From Marinobacterium litorale DSM 23545 (GTDB taxonomy: Bacteria; Pseudomonadota; Gammaproteobacteria; Pseudomonadales; Balneatricaceae), in the NCBI RefSeq assembly GCF_000428985.1, contig NZ_AUAZ01000020.1:30281-94280 (forward strand): 64,000 nucleotides of DNA, given 5' to 3'. The notes under the pieces are model-generated. The model was not told the origin of the DNA. It searched no databases and saw nothing but the letters and a program-made list of their open reading frames with translations. A program made the translations under genes and the position numbers. Shown piece by piece: positions 44,501-56,582 of the stretch. The first letter of the stretch is position 1. Each line of letters opens with the position of its first letter.

Positions 44501-45016
44501 GCGCAGAAACTGGCCGGTCTGGTCGTGGATATGCGGATGAAGAAAACCAAAAAGGGGGACAATCTCTGTTTCCTGACCCTGGATGACCGTAGTGCCCGGA
44601 TGGAGGTCACCTTGTTCGGCGATGCTTATGATGCGGCCAAAGGGTTGATTAACAAGGATGCGGTTCTGGTTGTTGAGGGCGAGGTGGCCCAGGACGACTA
44701 CAATGGAGGGCTGAAAGTACGCGGTAATAAGGTGTTCAGCATGGCCGATGCACGAGCCCTGTATGCCAGTCATCTGGAGGTGGACTGCGAGTCCAGCCAG
44801 TTCAAACGCAACACGTTAAAGGCCCTTGCGGATACCCTGGCGGCTGAGCGCACGGCTGAAAGTGGTTTGCCGGTGGTATTAAGTTATAAGCGAGATGACG
44901 CCCAGGGGCCTCTGCGTTTGGGAGATGACTGGCGTATCCGCGCCAGTGATGAACTGATCATCGCCCTGAAAGAGCAATTCGGGAATGACCGGGTCCGTTT
45001 GCGGTTCGACCGCTGA
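41519..45016 (+). CDS. dnaE: DNA polymerase III alpha subunit
   Basis: Replicative polymerase catalytic subunit, 1165 residues. Order of domains: PHP (residues 5-270, starting VHLRVHTEYSLFDGLV), polymerase palm with GPGRGSGAGSLVAYAL and the catalytic Asp pair in MPDFDIDFC (about 404-406). The third Asp is in KFDFLGLRTL (about 558). Then come fingers with GYGFNKSHSAAYAL, the tandem HhH region (YGLGAIKGVGEGPVE), and an OB fold near 995. It lacks a proofreading domain, as DnaE does. The length and gene context separate it from DnaE2. Confidence 0.97.
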   Translation: MSAAHFVHLRVHTEYSLFDGLVRIKELVKAAAESGMPAVGMTDQTNLFALIKFYKAALGAGIKPVCGVDLWVQNELDPEGEPFRLTLLVRNGEGYRNLMELVSRAYEQGQGIDPDRALVKREWVKEKAGGLIALSGARLGEVGRAILSESAQAAQIVREWMSVFPGSFYLEVQRTGRAGDEALVHGSVALARETGCPLVATNEVMFIKADDFEAHEARVCINLGRTLEDPTRPRNYSDQQYFRTPQEMEALFSDLPSALANTVEIAKRCNIDIELGTYYLPRYPIPEGILMDDYFRFVSRQGLNERLEFLYDSSSPEFAEIRKPYDARLDFELDIIIQMGFPGYFLIVMDFIKWAKENGIPVGPGRGSGAGSLVAYALKITDLDPLEYDLLFERFLNPERVSMPDFDIDFCMDNRDQVIDYVAQKYGRDAVSQIITYGTMAAKAVVRDVARVQGKPFGLADRLSKLIPFEVGMTLSKAWEQEEALREFVEASEEAQEIMEMAYKLEGVTRNVGKHAGGVVIAPTKLTDFAATYCDEEGHGLVTQFDKNDVEEAGLVKFDFLGLRTLTIIDWALETINRLRRRNGEEDLQIEGIDLEDPATFKLLQSAATTAVFQLESSGMKDLIRRLQPSRFEDIVALVALFRPGPLQSGMVDDFINRKHGRAELAWPHPDYQLDSLQPVLEPTYGIILYQEQVMQIAQVMAGYTLGGADMLRRAMGKKKPEEMAKQRAIFLEGCAEQGIDKNLAGNIFDLVEKFAGYGFNKSHSAAYALVSYQTAWLKTHYPAPFMAAVMSSDMQNTDKVVIFIEECRQMGLTVCLPNVNSGEYMFTVNDADEVVYGLGAIKGVGEGPVEAIVQARRDGPFEDLFDFTKRVGTKRLNKRVLEALVRCGALDGLGAHRAVLWEAIPAALKAADQEAHNQDAGIFDLFGEMEAQAESDPYENYRGAREWSDKERLQGEKETLGLYVTGHPIDEYEPELKHFVRKKLVEIQPARGQAQKLAGLVVDMRMKKTKKGDNLCFLTLDDRSARMEVTLFGDAYDAAKGLINKDAVLVVEGEVAQDDYNGGLKVRGNKVFSMADARALYASHLEVDCESSQFKRNTLKALADTLAAERTAESGLPVVLSYKRDDAQGPLRLGDDWRIRASDELIIALKEQFGNDRVRLRFDR

Positions 45017-45063
45017 GCGCTGGCCTCTACCCATCGCAGTCGGTAGAATTGAGCCTATTTTTC

Positions 45064-45092
45064 GGTCGCCCTGTATAGGGCGCCTTTCATCT
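45064..45092 (+). terminator. Weak terminator hairpin between dnaE and accA
   Basis: CGCCCT (45067-45072), GTAT loop, AGGGCG (45077-45082), then a pyrimidine-rich tail with scattered T. The tail is not a clean T run, so it may only attenuate. It lies in the 101-base gap before accA, which shows nothing else. Confidence 0.4.
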
Positions 45093-45117
45093 TTAAGAAG
45101 AGCAGAAGCAGACGCGC

Positions 45118-46077
45118 ATGAATCCGAACTATCTGGATTTTGAACAGCCGATCGCCGAGCTGGAAGCCAAAATCAACGAGTTACGCCTTGTGGCCGACGA
45201 TAACGCCGATCTGAATCTGGGCGATGAGATCGACCGGTTACAGGAAAAAAGCCGGAACCTGACTCAAAACATCTTCTCGGATCTTACGGCCTGGCAGATC
45301 TCTCAGGTGGCTCGCCACCCGAAGCGCCCGTACACGCTGGACTACATCGACGTCATTTTCGATGAGTTCGAGGAGATCCACGGCGACCGCCATTTCTCGG
45401 ATGACAAAGCTCTGGTCGGTGGGCTTGCCCGCCTCGAAGGCAAACCGGTGATGGTGATTGGCCAGCAGAAAGGTCGTGATGTGAAGGAGCGAGGCTATCG
45501 CAACTTCGGTATGCCCCGGCCAGAAGGGTATCGCAAAGCACTGAGACTGATGGAGATGGCAGAGCGCTTCAAGATGCCGATCTTCACCTTTATCGACACG
45601 CCCGGTGCCTATCCCGGTATTGATGCAGAGGAGCGCGGTCAGTCAGAAGCGATCGCCTATAACCTGGCTAAGATGTCTCACCTCAATACCCCGATTATCT
45701 CCACCGTGATTGGTGAAGGGGGGTCAGGTGGTGCGCTGGCTATCGGTGTGTGTGATGAGTTGCTGATGCTGCAATACAGCACCTACTCGGTCATTTCTCC
45801 GGAGGGCTGTGCCTCTATCCTGTGGAAGAGTGCGGAGCGTGCCGCTGATGCAGCCAAGGCGATGGGTATTACCTCCAGTCGTCTGCATGAGCTGGGCCTG
45901 GTTGATCAGGTGATCAATGAACCACTGGGTGGCGCCCACCGTGATCCGGTGCTGATGGCGGCCAACCTTAAGCAGGCGCTGCTGGAAACCCTGGATCGCC
46001 TGGGCGGCATGGAAATGGAGGAGCTGCTTGATCGTCGCTACCAGCGTTTGATGTCCTATGGTCGCTTTGATGACTAA
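45118..46077 (+). CDS. accA: Acetyl-CoA carboxylase carboxyltransferase subunit alpha
   Basis: Alpha subunit of the carboxyltransferase that makes malonyl-CoA; pairs with AccD. 319 residues, the standard length. The N-terminal [18 protein letters not shown] helix, [62 protein letters not shown] and [14 protein letters not shown] are all typical. Gene order dnaE-accA-tilS is conserved in gammaproteobacteria. Confidence 0.97.
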   Translation: MNPNYLDFEQPIAELEAKINELRLVADDNADLNLGDEIDRLQEKSRNLTQNIFSDLTAWQISQVARHPKRPYTLDYIDVIFDEFEEIHGDRHFSDDKALVGGLARLEGKPVMVIGQQKGRDVKERGYRNFGMPRPEGYRKALRLMEMAERFKMPIFTFIDTPGAYPGIDAEERGQSEAIAYNLAKMSHLNTPIISTVIGEGGSGGALAIGVCDELLMLQYSTYSVISPEGCASILWKSAERAADAAKAMGITSSRLHELGLVDQVINEPLGGAHRDPVLMAANLKQALLETLDRLGGMEMEELLDRRYQRLMSYGRFDD

Positions 46078-46082
46078 ACGCC

Positions 46083-47402
46083 ATGCCTGATCAGAAGCTG
46101 CAGACGCTCTTCAACGAGCGGCTGCGGGCTTCAGCGTTCACTAGCCGCCGCTGGGTAATCGCATTCAGCGGCGGTCTTGATTCCACGGTACTGCTGCATC
46201 TATGTGCACAAGCGGTGCCGCCTCAGAGCCTGCGGGTTATTCATGTTGATCACGGTCTGCAACCCTCTTCTCACCAATGGGCGACACATTGCCGTACTGT
46301 CTGTGATGCGTTGGGTGTGGCTTGTCAGGTTGTTTCAGTTAAGCCGGATAACGCCTCGGAAGCATCCGCCCGCGATGCCCGCTATGCGGCGTTCGAGTCG
46401 TTGATTGAAGTCAACGATTGTTTGCTGATGGCTCACCATGCAGATGATCAGGCTGAGACGCTGCTGTTCCGGCTTCTGCGCGGCTCTGGTGTCGTGGGGC
46501 TTTCCGCCATGCCGGTACGGCGCTCACTGGGCGCGGGGGAGCTCTATCGGCCGCTGTTGGATCAGCCCCGCAGCCTGCTGGAGCAGTGGGCACAGCAGCA
46601 GGGGTTGGTGTGGGTGGAGGATCCGAGTAACCAGCGCGAAGACTATGAGAGAAACTGGCTGCGCCACCGCATTCTGACACCGCTCTGCGAACGTTGGCCC
46701 AACGCAGCCAGCCGACTGGCCAAGACCGCGGCTCAACTCTCGGACACGGCTGTGCTGCTTGAGGAGTATGCGGCTGATGACCTGAAGCGCCTGGGGCATG
46801 GGGCGGACTGGTTGGATCTCGAGCAGGTAGGGCGCCTCAGCCAGGCGCGGCTGAACAATCTGCTGCGTTACTGGGTCTATACCTGCTGTGACCACCGACT
46901 GTCGGCACGTGAGCTGGAAAGTCTTAATCAGGACTTATTGCGGGCCGGTGCCGATCGGATGCCCACTTTAAAAGTCGGACCCTTTATCCTGCGTCGCTAT
47001 CGCCAGCGTTTATATATTACGCCGCTAAATGAGCGCGTCAGCGATCCTTTCACTTTGAACGTCGAAGAGGCGAGCTGGAAACTGAAGCAGGGCGTGTTGG
47101 CGATGATACCGACACAGAAAGCGGGTATCGGTTCCGATGAGGCTGTCGAGCTGCGGTATCGTCGGGATGGCGATCGACTCCGTCCTCTCGGGCGAGGCGG
47201 CTCCGTCAGCCTCAAGCAGCTGTTTCAGGAGGCCGGGGTTCCACCCTGGCAGCGCAACAGTTGGCCGTTGCTGTGCCGAAACGACGAGATAATCGCAGTG
47301 CCCGGTATCTGCGTTTGTGAAGGTGCCGCCACAAGCCCCGGTCTGCAACCGATTTGGCGTCCTTTTGGTTTGTCTGAAGGAGGCGGCTTTGATAGACTGT
47401 AG
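46083..47402 (+). CDS. tilS: tRNA(Ile)-lysidine synthase
   Basis: Modifies the wobble cytidine of tRNA-Ile(CAU) to lysidine, which makes it read AUA. 439 residues. The PP-loop ATP site is AFSGGLDSTVLLHL (SGGLDS at 29-34), followed by VIHVDHGLQ, AHHADDQAETLLFRLLRGSG and EDPSNQREDYERNWLRH. The C-terminal domains needed for tRNA binding are present (RRDGDRLRPLGRGG). It starts six bases after the accA stop. Confidence 0.94.
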   Translation: MPDQKLQTLFNERLRASAFTSRRWVIAFSGGLDSTVLLHLCAQAVPPQSLRVIHVDHGLQPSSHQWATHCRTVCDALGVACQVVSVKPDNASEASARDARYAAFESLIEVNDCLLMAHHADDQAETLLFRLLRGSGVVGLSAMPVRRSLGAGELYRPLLDQPRSLLEQWAQQQGLVWVEDPSNQREDYERNWLRHRILTPLCERWPNAASRLAKTAAQLSDTAVLLEEYAADDLKRLGHGADWLDLEQVGRLSQARLNNLLRYWVYTCCDHRLSARELESLNQDLLRAGADRMPTLKVGPFILRRYRQRLYITPLNERVSDPFTLNVEEASWKLKQGVLAMIPTQKAGIGSDEAVELRYRRDGDRLRPLGRGGSVSLKQLFQEAGVPPWQRNSWPLLCRNDEIIAVPGICVCEGAATSPGLQPIWRPFGLSEGGGFDRL

Positions 47403-50414
<3,012 letters not shown>

Positions 50415-50426
50415 GCTTGCTGACTT

Positions 50427-50453
50427 AAAAAAGGGGCTTCAGGCCCCTTTTTT
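50427..50453 (+). terminator. Rho-independent terminator after eno
   Basis: AAAAAAGGGGCTTC and its complement GGCCCC followed by TTTTTT form a short strong hairpin (GGGGC-TTCAG-GCCCC) with flanking A and T tracts. The A/T symmetry would let it act on both strands. ftsB begins 40 bases further on. Confidence 0.85.
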
Positions 50454-50492
50454 ATGCGCCGCAGACAGATCGCCTAACCGAGAGGGTTATTT

Positions 50493-50789
50493 GTGTATCG
50501 CTGGTTGTTGGCAACGCTGCTGATCATGCTAATCGGCTTGCAGTATCGGCTCTGGTTCGGAGAAGCGAACCTGCGTGAAGTCTGGCGCCTTGAGCAGATG
50601 ATCGAGGAGCAGCAGGTGGAGAATGCGCAACTGGTCGAGCGCAATAAGCGCCTTGAGGCGGAAGTCCGCAACCTGAAAAAAGGACTGGCCGCGCTTGAGG
50701 AGCGGGCACGCAGTGAGATGGGCATGGTGAAGGAGGGAGAAACCTTCTTCCAGCTGGTAGAGCCGCAACAGGAGCGACGTCGAGATTGA
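50493..50789 (+). CDS. ftsB: Cell division protein FtsB
   Basis: Bitopic divisome protein of 98 residues that works with FtsL and FtsQ. It has one membrane helix (residues about 3-20, WLLATLLIMLIGLQYRLWFG) followed by a periplasmic coiled coil (LEQMIEEQQVENAQLVERNK) and the family tail ALEERARSEMGMVKEGETFF. The start is GTG, preceded by GAGAGGG. In most gammaproteobacteria ispD and ispF follow; here the truD start overlaps its stop codon, so both are absent. Confidence 0.93.
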   Translation: MYRWLLATLLIMLIGLQYRLWFGEANLREVWRLEQMIEEQQVENAQLVERNKRLEAEVRNLKKGLAALEERARSEMGMVKEGETFFQLVEPQQERRRD

Positions 50790-51826
50790 GCAGTTATAAC
50801 ACCCCGGTCTGGTTGTACGGAGAACCGTCTGTAACGGCCTCCATGAGATCCACTCCCGAAGATTTTCGGGTTGTGGAACAGTTGGGATTCGAGCCCGATG
50901 GAGAGGGCGAACACCAGTTTCTCTACATCCGTAAACGGGGTGAGAACACCGACTGGGTTGCCCGCCAGCTGGCTCACTTCTGCCAGCTCAGTCCGCGCGC
51001 CGTGACCTATGCCGGCAAGAAGGATCGCCATGCAGTGACTGAACAGTGGTTCAGCGTCCATATGCCCGGAAGTCGGGCCACACTGAACTGGAATCTGTTT
51101 GGTGGGGATACCATTGAGGTTCTCCGTGCCGAACGCCATGGCCGCAAGCTTCGTTTGGGCTCGCTGCAGGGTAATCGTTTCGAACTACGGTTGCGCAATG
51201 TCAGCGATGATCAGGCGTTTGCCGCGCGCGCTGAAACGATCCGTGCCGGCGTACCCAACTATTTTGGTGAGCAGCGCTTCGGTCATGGTTTCGGCAATAT
51301 CGATAAAGGCCTGGCGCTGATCGAAGGCCGGCTTAAAGAGCGGCAGCGGCACAAAAAGGGACTGTACATATCCGCTGTACGCTCCTGGCTGTTTAACGAG
51401 CTGCTTTCGGCGCGTATCCGGGAAGGGCTTTGGGATACCCTTTTAGACGGCGATGTGTTGATGATCAATGGTCGCCAGAGCTGTTTCCGCTATGATGGTG
51501 ACCCGGATGTGGCTCCCCGGCTCGCAAATGGAGAGCTGAACCTGACAGGGCCGCTGTGGGGCGAAGGTGAGCTGATGACCGAAGGCTCCGCCCGCGCTTT
51601 TGAAGAGCAGACTCTGCAAGCCTATTCCGACCCCTGTACGCGCCTGGCTGAGCTGGGATTAAAGCAGGAACGGCGGGCGTTGCGCTTGATACCGGGCAAC
51701 CTTAGGATAGAGCAGGAGGGTGAGGGGCAGTGGCTGGTGGCCTTTGATCTGCCCGCCGGTGCGTTTGCGACCAGCGTTTTGCGCGAGCTTTGCCTGACCG
51801 ACGGCCGCAGCGCTGAATCGGATTAA
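50786..51826 (+). CDS. truD: tRNA pseudouridine(13) synthase TruD
   Basis: Converts U13 of tRNA-Glu to pseudouridine. 346 residues. Catalytic D80 lies in [14 protein letters not shown], preceded by [21 protein letters not shown] and followed by [11 protein letters not shown] and NYFGEQRFG. The start is a TTG at 50786 overlapping the ftsB stop (TTGA), 11 bases after AGGAG, which is a little far; no better start gives the full N-terminus. This overlap shows directly that nothing lies between ftsB and truD. Confidence 0.93.
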   Translation: MSSYNTPVWLYGEPSVTASMRSTPEDFRVVEQLGFEPDGEGEHQFLYIRKRGENTDWVARQLAHFCQLSPRAVTYAGKKDRHAVTEQWFSVHMPGSRATLNWNLFGGDTIEVLRAERHGRKLRLGSLQGNRFELRLRNVSDDQAFAARAETIRAGVPNYFGEQRFGHGFGNIDKGLALIEGRLKERQRHKKGLYISAVRSWLFNELLSARIREGLWDTLLDGDVLMINGRQSCFRYDGDPDVAPRLANGELNLTGPLWGEGELMTEGSARAFEEQTLQAYSDPCTRLAELGLKQERRALRLIPGNLRIEQEGEGQWLVAFDLPAGAFATSVLRELCLTDGRSAESD

Positions 51827-51905
51827 AAACAGAGAAAGAGATAACACGTGGCCGGGAAAGGGGCCGAGTTATGGAAGCATCCTTTCCTTGGAGAGCACTC
51901 ACCCA

Positions 51906-52664
51906 ATGAATATATTGATTTCGAACGACGATGGCGTCTATGCGCCGGGGTTGTCGGCGCTGGCAAAATCGCTGCAGCAAGATGCGCAGTCGGTTTGTGT
52001 GGTAGCGCCGGACAGAAACCGCAGCGGCGCCAGTAACTCACTCACCCTGGATCGCCCGCTGGAAGCCTTTACCCACGATTCCGGCTTTATCGCCATTAAT
52101 GGCACCCCGACTGACTGCGTCCACCTGGGTGTGTCCGGGCTGTTTACCGGCGAGCGGCAGCCTGATCTGGTTGTTTCCGGTATTAACGCGGGCGCCAATC
52201 TGGGCGATGACGTACTCTATTCCGGTACAGTCGCAGCGGCCATGGAGGGGCGTAACTGCCGCTTACCGCCCATCGCGGTTTCCCTGTGCAGCTTTCATCC
52301 TCGCCATTTTGAGACAGCGGCTGAGGTCGTGCGTGAGCTGGTGGCTAATCTGGAATCCCTGGTGGTTGCGCCGCGCACGGTGCTGAATGTTAATGTGCCG
52401 GATCTTCCATTGGAGGAGATTCGCGGTATCCACGTGACCCGGTTGGGTCATCGTCTGGCGGGTGAAAAACCGATTCCAATCCAGGATCCGCGCGGTCGTA
52501 CCCGCTACTGGATCGCCGGTACGGGTGATGCGGCGGATTCCGAGCCCGGTACCGACTTCTTTGCGGTGGCCGAGGGCTATGTCTCGATTACGCCGCTGCA
52601 AATCGATATGACGCACTACTCCGGTATGGATAACCTGGGACTCTGGCTGGAGGAGTTGAATTGA
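51906..52664 (+). CDS. surE: 5'/3'-nucleotidase SurE
   Basis: Survival protein E, a metal-dependent nucleotidase/exopolyphosphatase, 252 residues. It opens with [16 protein letters not shown], where the two Asp bind metal. It also has [48 protein letters not shown] and [12 protein letters not shown]. The ATG at 51906 is chosen because it starts exactly at the conserved N-terminus; the TTG at 51888 is in a GGAGAG context that serves as ribosome-binding site. It belongs to surE-pcm-nlpD-rpoS, the stationary-phase cluster. Confidence 0.96.
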   Translation: MNILISNDDGVYAPGLSALAKSLQQDAQSVCVVAPDRNRSGASNSLTLDRPLEAFTHDSGFIAINGTPTDCVHLGVSGLFTGERQPDLVVSGINAGANLGDDVLYSGTVAAAMEGRNCRLPPIAVSLCSFHPRHFETAAEVVRELVANLESLVVAPRTVLNVNVPDLPLEEIRGIHVTRLGHRLAGEKPIPIQDPRGRTRYWIAGTGDAADSEPGTDFFAVAEGYVSITPLQIDMTHYSGMDNLGLWLEELN

Positions 52665-52690
52665 ACGACGTGCTTTTTCAGGGAATCGGC

Positions 52691-53329
52691 ATGACCTCCC
52701 GGCGTACCCGGGATCGTTTGATCAGCCGGCTGCGGGAGCAGGGTATCAGTAACGAACAGGTATTGGTGACTGTGCGCGATACGCCGCGCCATATTTTTAT
52801 CGATGAAGCGCTGTCCCACCGCGCCTATGAAGACTCATCACTGCCGATCGGTTTTAATCAGACTATTTCCCAGCCCTATATCGTGGCCCGAATGACCGAG
52901 CTACTGCTCGAGGACGGTCCTCTGGAGACGGTTCTGGAAGTGGGTACGGGGTCGGGTTATCAGACGGCGATACTGGCTCAGCTGGTGGGGCAGGTGTATT
53001 CCGTGGAGCGGATTAGAGGGCTCCAGGAGAAAGCGCGTAAACGGATTCAGCAGCTGCGTTTTCGCAATGTGATGTTTCGTCACACCGATGGTGGCATGGG
53101 CTGGCCGGATAAAGGGCCTTTTGATGGCATTATGATCACGGCGGCGCCTGAACAGGTTCCGGAAGAGTTGCTGACACAGCTGAAGGTTGGCGGTGTTATG
53201 GTACTGCCGGTGGGCGACGGTAACAGTCAGGTATTGATGCGGGTGCGTCGCACCGGCGACGAGGAGTTCGAGCGGGAAACGCTTGAGAATGTACGTTTTG
53301 TGCCGATGTTGGCGGGGACGGTGCGTTGA
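52691..53329 (+). CDS. pcm: Protein-L-isoaspartate O-methyltransferase
   Basis: Repairs isoaspartyl residues in aged proteins using S-adenosylmethionine. 212 residues. The ATG at 52691, after CAGGGAA, gives [11 protein letters not shown], like relatives; a TTG at 52661 overlapping the surE stop is possible and would add ten residues. Motifs: [50 protein letters not shown] (SAM site) and [13 protein letters not shown]. It stands between surE and the DUF368 gene. Confidence 0.94.
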   Translation: MTSRRTRDRLISRLREQGISNEQVLVTVRDTPRHIFIDEALSHRAYEDSSLPIGFNQTISQPYIVARMTELLLEDGPLETVLEVGTGSGYQTAILAQLVGQVYSVERIRGLQEKARKRIQQLRFRNVMFRHTDGGMGWPDKGPFDGIMITAAPEQVPEELLTQLKVGGVMVLPVGDGNSQVLMRVRRTGDEEFERETLENVRFVPMLAGTVR

Positions 53330-54267
53330 ATCAGGAGCTGAAAGGCGTAAAAACGCCCCGCGACGGTTTACTGTTGGCGGGTAAAGGGATGTTGATGGGC
53401 GCGGCCGATGTGGTACCCGGTGTATCGGGCGGCACCCTGGCGTTTATAACCGGCATCTATGAAGAGCTGATCGAAAGTCTTCGACGCTTTGATCTGACGG
53501 CTCTGCAACTACTGCTGCAGTTGCAGTTCAAACAGTGCTGGCAGCACGTTAACGCGACCTTCCTGTTGGTGTTGGTCAGCGGCATTTTAGTCAGTCTGTT
53601 CTCGCTGGCGCGGGGTGTGCTTTATATGCTCGAACATTACCCGGTGCTGCTCTGGGCGTTCTTTTTCGGGCTGATTGTCGCCTCGGTCTGGAGCTTGATC
53701 CGTCATGTGAAGGGATGGAACTTCAGTAGCAACCTGGTTTTCTTTTTGGGGGCCGTGGCAGCCTGGTTTATCACCTCTACGGTTCCGGGGGCGCTGGAGG
53801 TCAATCCCTATACCGTGTTCGGGTCGGGCATGTTGGCGATATGCGCGATGATTCTGCCCGGAATCTCCGGCAGCTTTATTCTGCTGCTGCTGGGTATGTA
53901 CACACCGATACTGACGGCGCTGAAGGAGTTTGACCTGACGTTGATCGGCCTTTTCCTGGCAGGATGTGTGCTGGGGCTGATGGCGTTCTCCCGGGTATTG
54001 AGCTGGGCTTTCCATCACCATCACCGCTTGATACTCGCACTACTTGGCGGATTCCTGCTGGGCTCCTTGAACAAAGTCTGGCCCTGGAAATATACCCTGG
54101 CTTATACCATTGACCACCATGGCGATGCCGTACCGCTGGTGCAACGTAACCTGTTGCCGGATACGTTTACCGAGCTGACGGGCCAGCCGGCCATGCTGGG
54201 CATTTCGTTGGCGCTGATGGCCGTGGGTATTCTTCTGGTTCTGATGCTCGATCGCAGTAATCGGTAG
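53326..54267 (+). CDS. DUF368 family integral membrane protein
   Basis: A 313-residue inner-membrane protein with about eight hydrophobic segments. The diagnostic DUF368 motifs are [20 protein letters not shown] near the N-terminus and the related [17 protein letters not shown] near residue 185. The two PGxSG repeats suggest an internal duplication. Some DUF368 proteins (PopT) have been reported to move undecaprenyl phosphate across the membrane; assigning that role here is family-based inference. It starts with a TTG overlapping the pcm stop and lies just before nlpD. Confidence 0.85.
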   Translation: MNQELKGVKTPRDGLLLAGKGMLMGAADVVPGVSGGTLAFITGIYEELIESLRRFDLTALQLLLQLQFKQCWQHVNATFLLVLVSGILVSLFSLARGVLYMLEHYPVLLWAFFFGLIVASVWSLIRHVKGWNFSSNLVFFLGAVAAWFITSTVPGALEVNPYTVFGSGMLAICAMILPGISGSFILLLLGMYTPILTALKEFDLTLIGLFLAGCVLGLMAFSRVLSWAFHHHHRLILALLGGFLLGSLNKVWPWKYTLAYTIDHHGDAVPLVQRNLLPDTFTELTGQPAMLGISLALMAVGILLVLMLDRSNR

Positions 54268-54276
54268 GGAGGCAGG

Positions 54277-55053
54277 GTGCAGAGCTACGCGCGTAAGCTG
54301 CAGACGACTCTGATCCTTCTCGCTGCCTGTGTTCTGGCCGCCTGTTCCGGTGGCTACGCGCCGGTTACCGACCAGTCCATGGGGGCCCGTTATGATGGCC
54401 CGACACCGGGTAACTACACCGTTCAGCAGGGCGACACGCTTTACTCCATTGCCTGGCGTTATGGTCTCGATTTTCGCCATCTGGCCCGGATCAACGGTAT
54501 AGGTGGACGCTATATCATTTATCCGGGCCAGGAGCTGCGATTGTCGGGTTCAGCACCCTCTAGCAGCCGATCTTCCGGAACCCAAACGGCTTCCCGCACT
54601 CAAAGTTCCAATACGCAACAGCGCACTGAAGCGCCTGCTGCCAAACCTGTAGCCACGCCAGAACCCGCGCCAAAAGGGCCAGTCACCTGGCACTGGCCCA
54701 CCAATGGACGCTTGATCGGTCGGTTCAGTAATGGGTCTGACCCCAATAAGGGCATTAATCTGGCAGGTGATGTAGGTGATCCGGTTTACGCAGCGGCGGA
54801 TGGGCGCGTTGTGTATGCAGGTAGTGGACTTTTGGGCTACGGTAATCTAGTTATTGTTAACCATAACAGACAGTATTTAAGTGCTTATGCGCATAACAGT
54901 CGCATCTTTGTGAAAGAAAATGATAGTGTGAAAGCAGGCGATAAGATTGCCGAGATCGGGAATACCGGTGCGAACCGTCCGATGCTGCATTTTGAGATCC
55001 GACGAGATGGTAAGCCCGTAGATCCGCTGAGATATCTACCCAAAAAACAATAA
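54277..55053 (+). CDS. nlpD: NlpD-like LysM/M23 lipoprotein, murein hydrolase activator
   Basis: A 258-residue outer-membrane lipoprotein with lipobox LAAC (C23 preferred; C18 also fits), a LysM domain ([20 protein letters not shown], residues about 47-90), a Ser/Thr/Pro-rich linker and a LytM/M23 domain (about 150-255). In the LytM domain the first zinc ligands are lost: KGINLAGD stands where active enzymes have HxGIDxA, and SAYAHNS has one His of HxH. It should therefore activate an amidase (AmiC type) rather than cut murein itself. The GTG start follows TAGGGAGG. rpoS promoters usually lie inside this gene. Confidence 0.9.
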   Translation: MQSYARKLQTTLILLAACVLAACSGGYAPVTDQSMGARYDGPTPGNYTVQQGDTLYSIAWRYGLDFRHLARINGIGGRYIIYPGQELRLSGSAPSSSRSSGTQTASRTQSSNTQQRTEAPAAKPVATPEPAPKGPVTWHWPTNGRLIGRFSNGSDPNKGINLAGDVGDPVYAAADGRVVYAGSGLLGYGNLVIVNHNRQYLSAYAHNSRIFVKENDSVKAGDKIAEIGNTGANRPMLHFEIRRDGKPVDPLRYLPKKQ

Positions 55054-55088
55054 TAAGCAGATCGCGTAAAACGCATGGGGGTCATCAG

Positions 55089-56129
55089 ATGGAAACCGTA
55101 GGAGCGAAGGAATATAACGCCATGGGTACAGGACGTGACAGAGACCTGGACGACGAAGAGCTGGAACTGGATCAATCCGGTGAGGCCGAAGACAAGGTCG
55201 ATGACGACGACACGGAGACGGAAGAGGACCTTCCCGAGTTTATCAACAGCGGCCGCGGACGCGGCAGCATGGCACACAAGGATCTGGTGAACGCCAAAAC
55301 GCTGGATGCGACACAGCTGTATCTGAATGAAATTGGCTTCTCGCCACTGCTCACCGCGGAGGAGGAGGTTTATTACTCCCGCCGGGCGCTGAAAGGCGAT
55401 GAGGCGTCACGTAAACGAATGATCGAGAGCAACCTGCGCCTGGTGGTGAAGATTGCCCGACGTTATATCAACCGTGGCCTGTCCCTGCTCGATCTGATCG
55501 AAGAGGGGAACCTGGGCCTGATCAGGGCGGTTGAGAAGTTTGATCCGGAACGGGGTTTCCGCTTCTCCACCTACGCCACCTGGTGGATACGGCAGACCAT
55601 CGAAAGGGCGATCATGAACCAGACCCGGACTATTCGTCTGCCGATTCATGTGGTCAAAGAGCTGAACGTTTACCTGCGTGCATCGCGGGAACTGGCGCAG
55701 AAGCTGGACCACGAACCGTCCGCCGAGGAGATCGCTAATCTGGTCGATAAACCGGTGGAAGACGTGGAGCGGATGCTGGGGCTCAACGAGCGGATCAGCT
55801 CCGTGGATACACCCGTGGGAGGCGGTACCGATAAGTCGTTGCTGGATACCATCGCCGATCAGGATTCATCCGATCCTGAATCGCTGCTGCAGAGTACCAA
55901 CATCAGCGGTAACCTGAACAAATGGCTGGATATGCTGCCGGAGAAACATTCGGATGTACTGTCTCGCCGGTTCGGTCTGCGCGGCCACGAGATGTCCACG
56001 TTAGAGCAGGTGGGCAAGGAGATCGGTCTGACCCGGGAACGGGTGCGCCAGATTCAGGTGGAAGCGCTGCGTAAACTGCGCGAAATCGTGGAGAAAAACG
56101 GTCTGAGCGGCGAAGATCTGTTGCAGTAA
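55089..56129 (+). CDS. rpoS: RNA polymerase sigma factor RpoS
   Basis: Stationary-phase and general stress sigma factor, 346 residues. A long acidic N-terminus (residues 1-60) precedes region 1.2 ([20 protein letters not shown]), 2.x ([40 protein letters not shown]), 3.x ([20 protein letters not shown]) and 4.2 ([20 protein letters not shown]). The ATG at 55089 has GGGGG upstream; an internal ATG at 55122 is an alternative. Its place after nlpD is conserved. A strong terminator follows. Confidence 0.96.
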   Translation: METVGAKEYNAMGTGRDRDLDDEELELDQSGEAEDKVDDDDTETEEDLPEFINSGRGRGSMAHKDLVNAKTLDATQLYLNEIGFSPLLTAEEEVYYSRRALKGDEASRKRMIESNLRLVVKIARRYINRGLSLLDLIEEGNLGLIRAVEKFDPERGFRFSTYATWWIRQTIERAIMNQTRTIRLPIHVVKELNVYLRASRELAQKLDHEPSAEEIANLVDKPVEDVERMLGLNERISSVDTPVGGGTDKSLLDTIADQDSSDPESLLQSTNISGNLNKWLDMLPEKHSDVLSRRFGLRGHEMSTLEQVGKEIGLTRERVRQIQVEALRKLREIVEKNGLSGEDLLQ

Positions 56130-56150
56130 GTTGACCACGAGACCGCACGG

Positions 56151-56177
56151 AAAACGGGGCTATGGGCCCCGTTTTTG
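56151..56177 (+). terminator. Rho-independent terminator after rpoS
   Basis: AAAACGGGGC, short loop, GCCCCGTTTTT: a GC stem with flanking A and T tracts, able to end rpoS and, on the other strand, the convergent ferredoxin transcript. Confidence 0.85.
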
Positions 56178-56193
56178 TGTCCGAAGTACCCTG

Positions 56194-56517
56194 TTAGCGC
56201 TCAAGATACTTGAGTTTGTCTTCTACACCGTTCCACTCTTCGGCATCCTCCAGCGGGGCCTTACGCTCGCTGATATTGGGCCAGACCTCGGCGAGCTCGG
56301 CGTTCAACTCAACATAGGACTGTTGATCGTCACTTAAGTCATCCTCCGACAGAATAGCCTCCGCCGGACACTCCGGTTCGCACAGGCCACAGTCGATACA
56401 CTCATCCGGGTGGATCACAAGGAAGTTCGCTCCCTCATAAAAACAATCCACCGGGCAGACATCAACGCAGTCGGTATATTTACAGCGAATGCAGTTCTCG
56501 GTGACAACGTAGGTCAT
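56194..56517 (-). CDS. fdxA: 7Fe ferredoxin FdxA
   Basis: A 107-residue electron carrier with two Fe-S cluster motifs: [19 protein letters not shown] and [17 protein letters not shown], the FdxA arrangement for one 3Fe-4S and one 4Fe-4S cluster. The C-terminal extension rich in acidic and aromatic residues ([16 protein letters not shown]) is typical. It lies 65 bases downstream of mutS on the same strand and converges on rpoS, the conserved rpoS-fdxA-mutS order of Pseudomonas relatives. Confidence 0.95.
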   Translation of the reverse strand: MTYVVTENCIRCKYTDCVDVCPVDCFYEGANFLVIHPDECIDCGLCEPECPAEAILSEDDLSDDQQSYVELNAELAEVWPNISERKAPLEDAEEWNGVEDKLKYLER

Positions 56518-56582
56518 CTATGAAACTCCCTGTTGCGGCGGTTTCTGGCAGTATAGTCACCGTCACGGCAAGTGCCGCTTTT

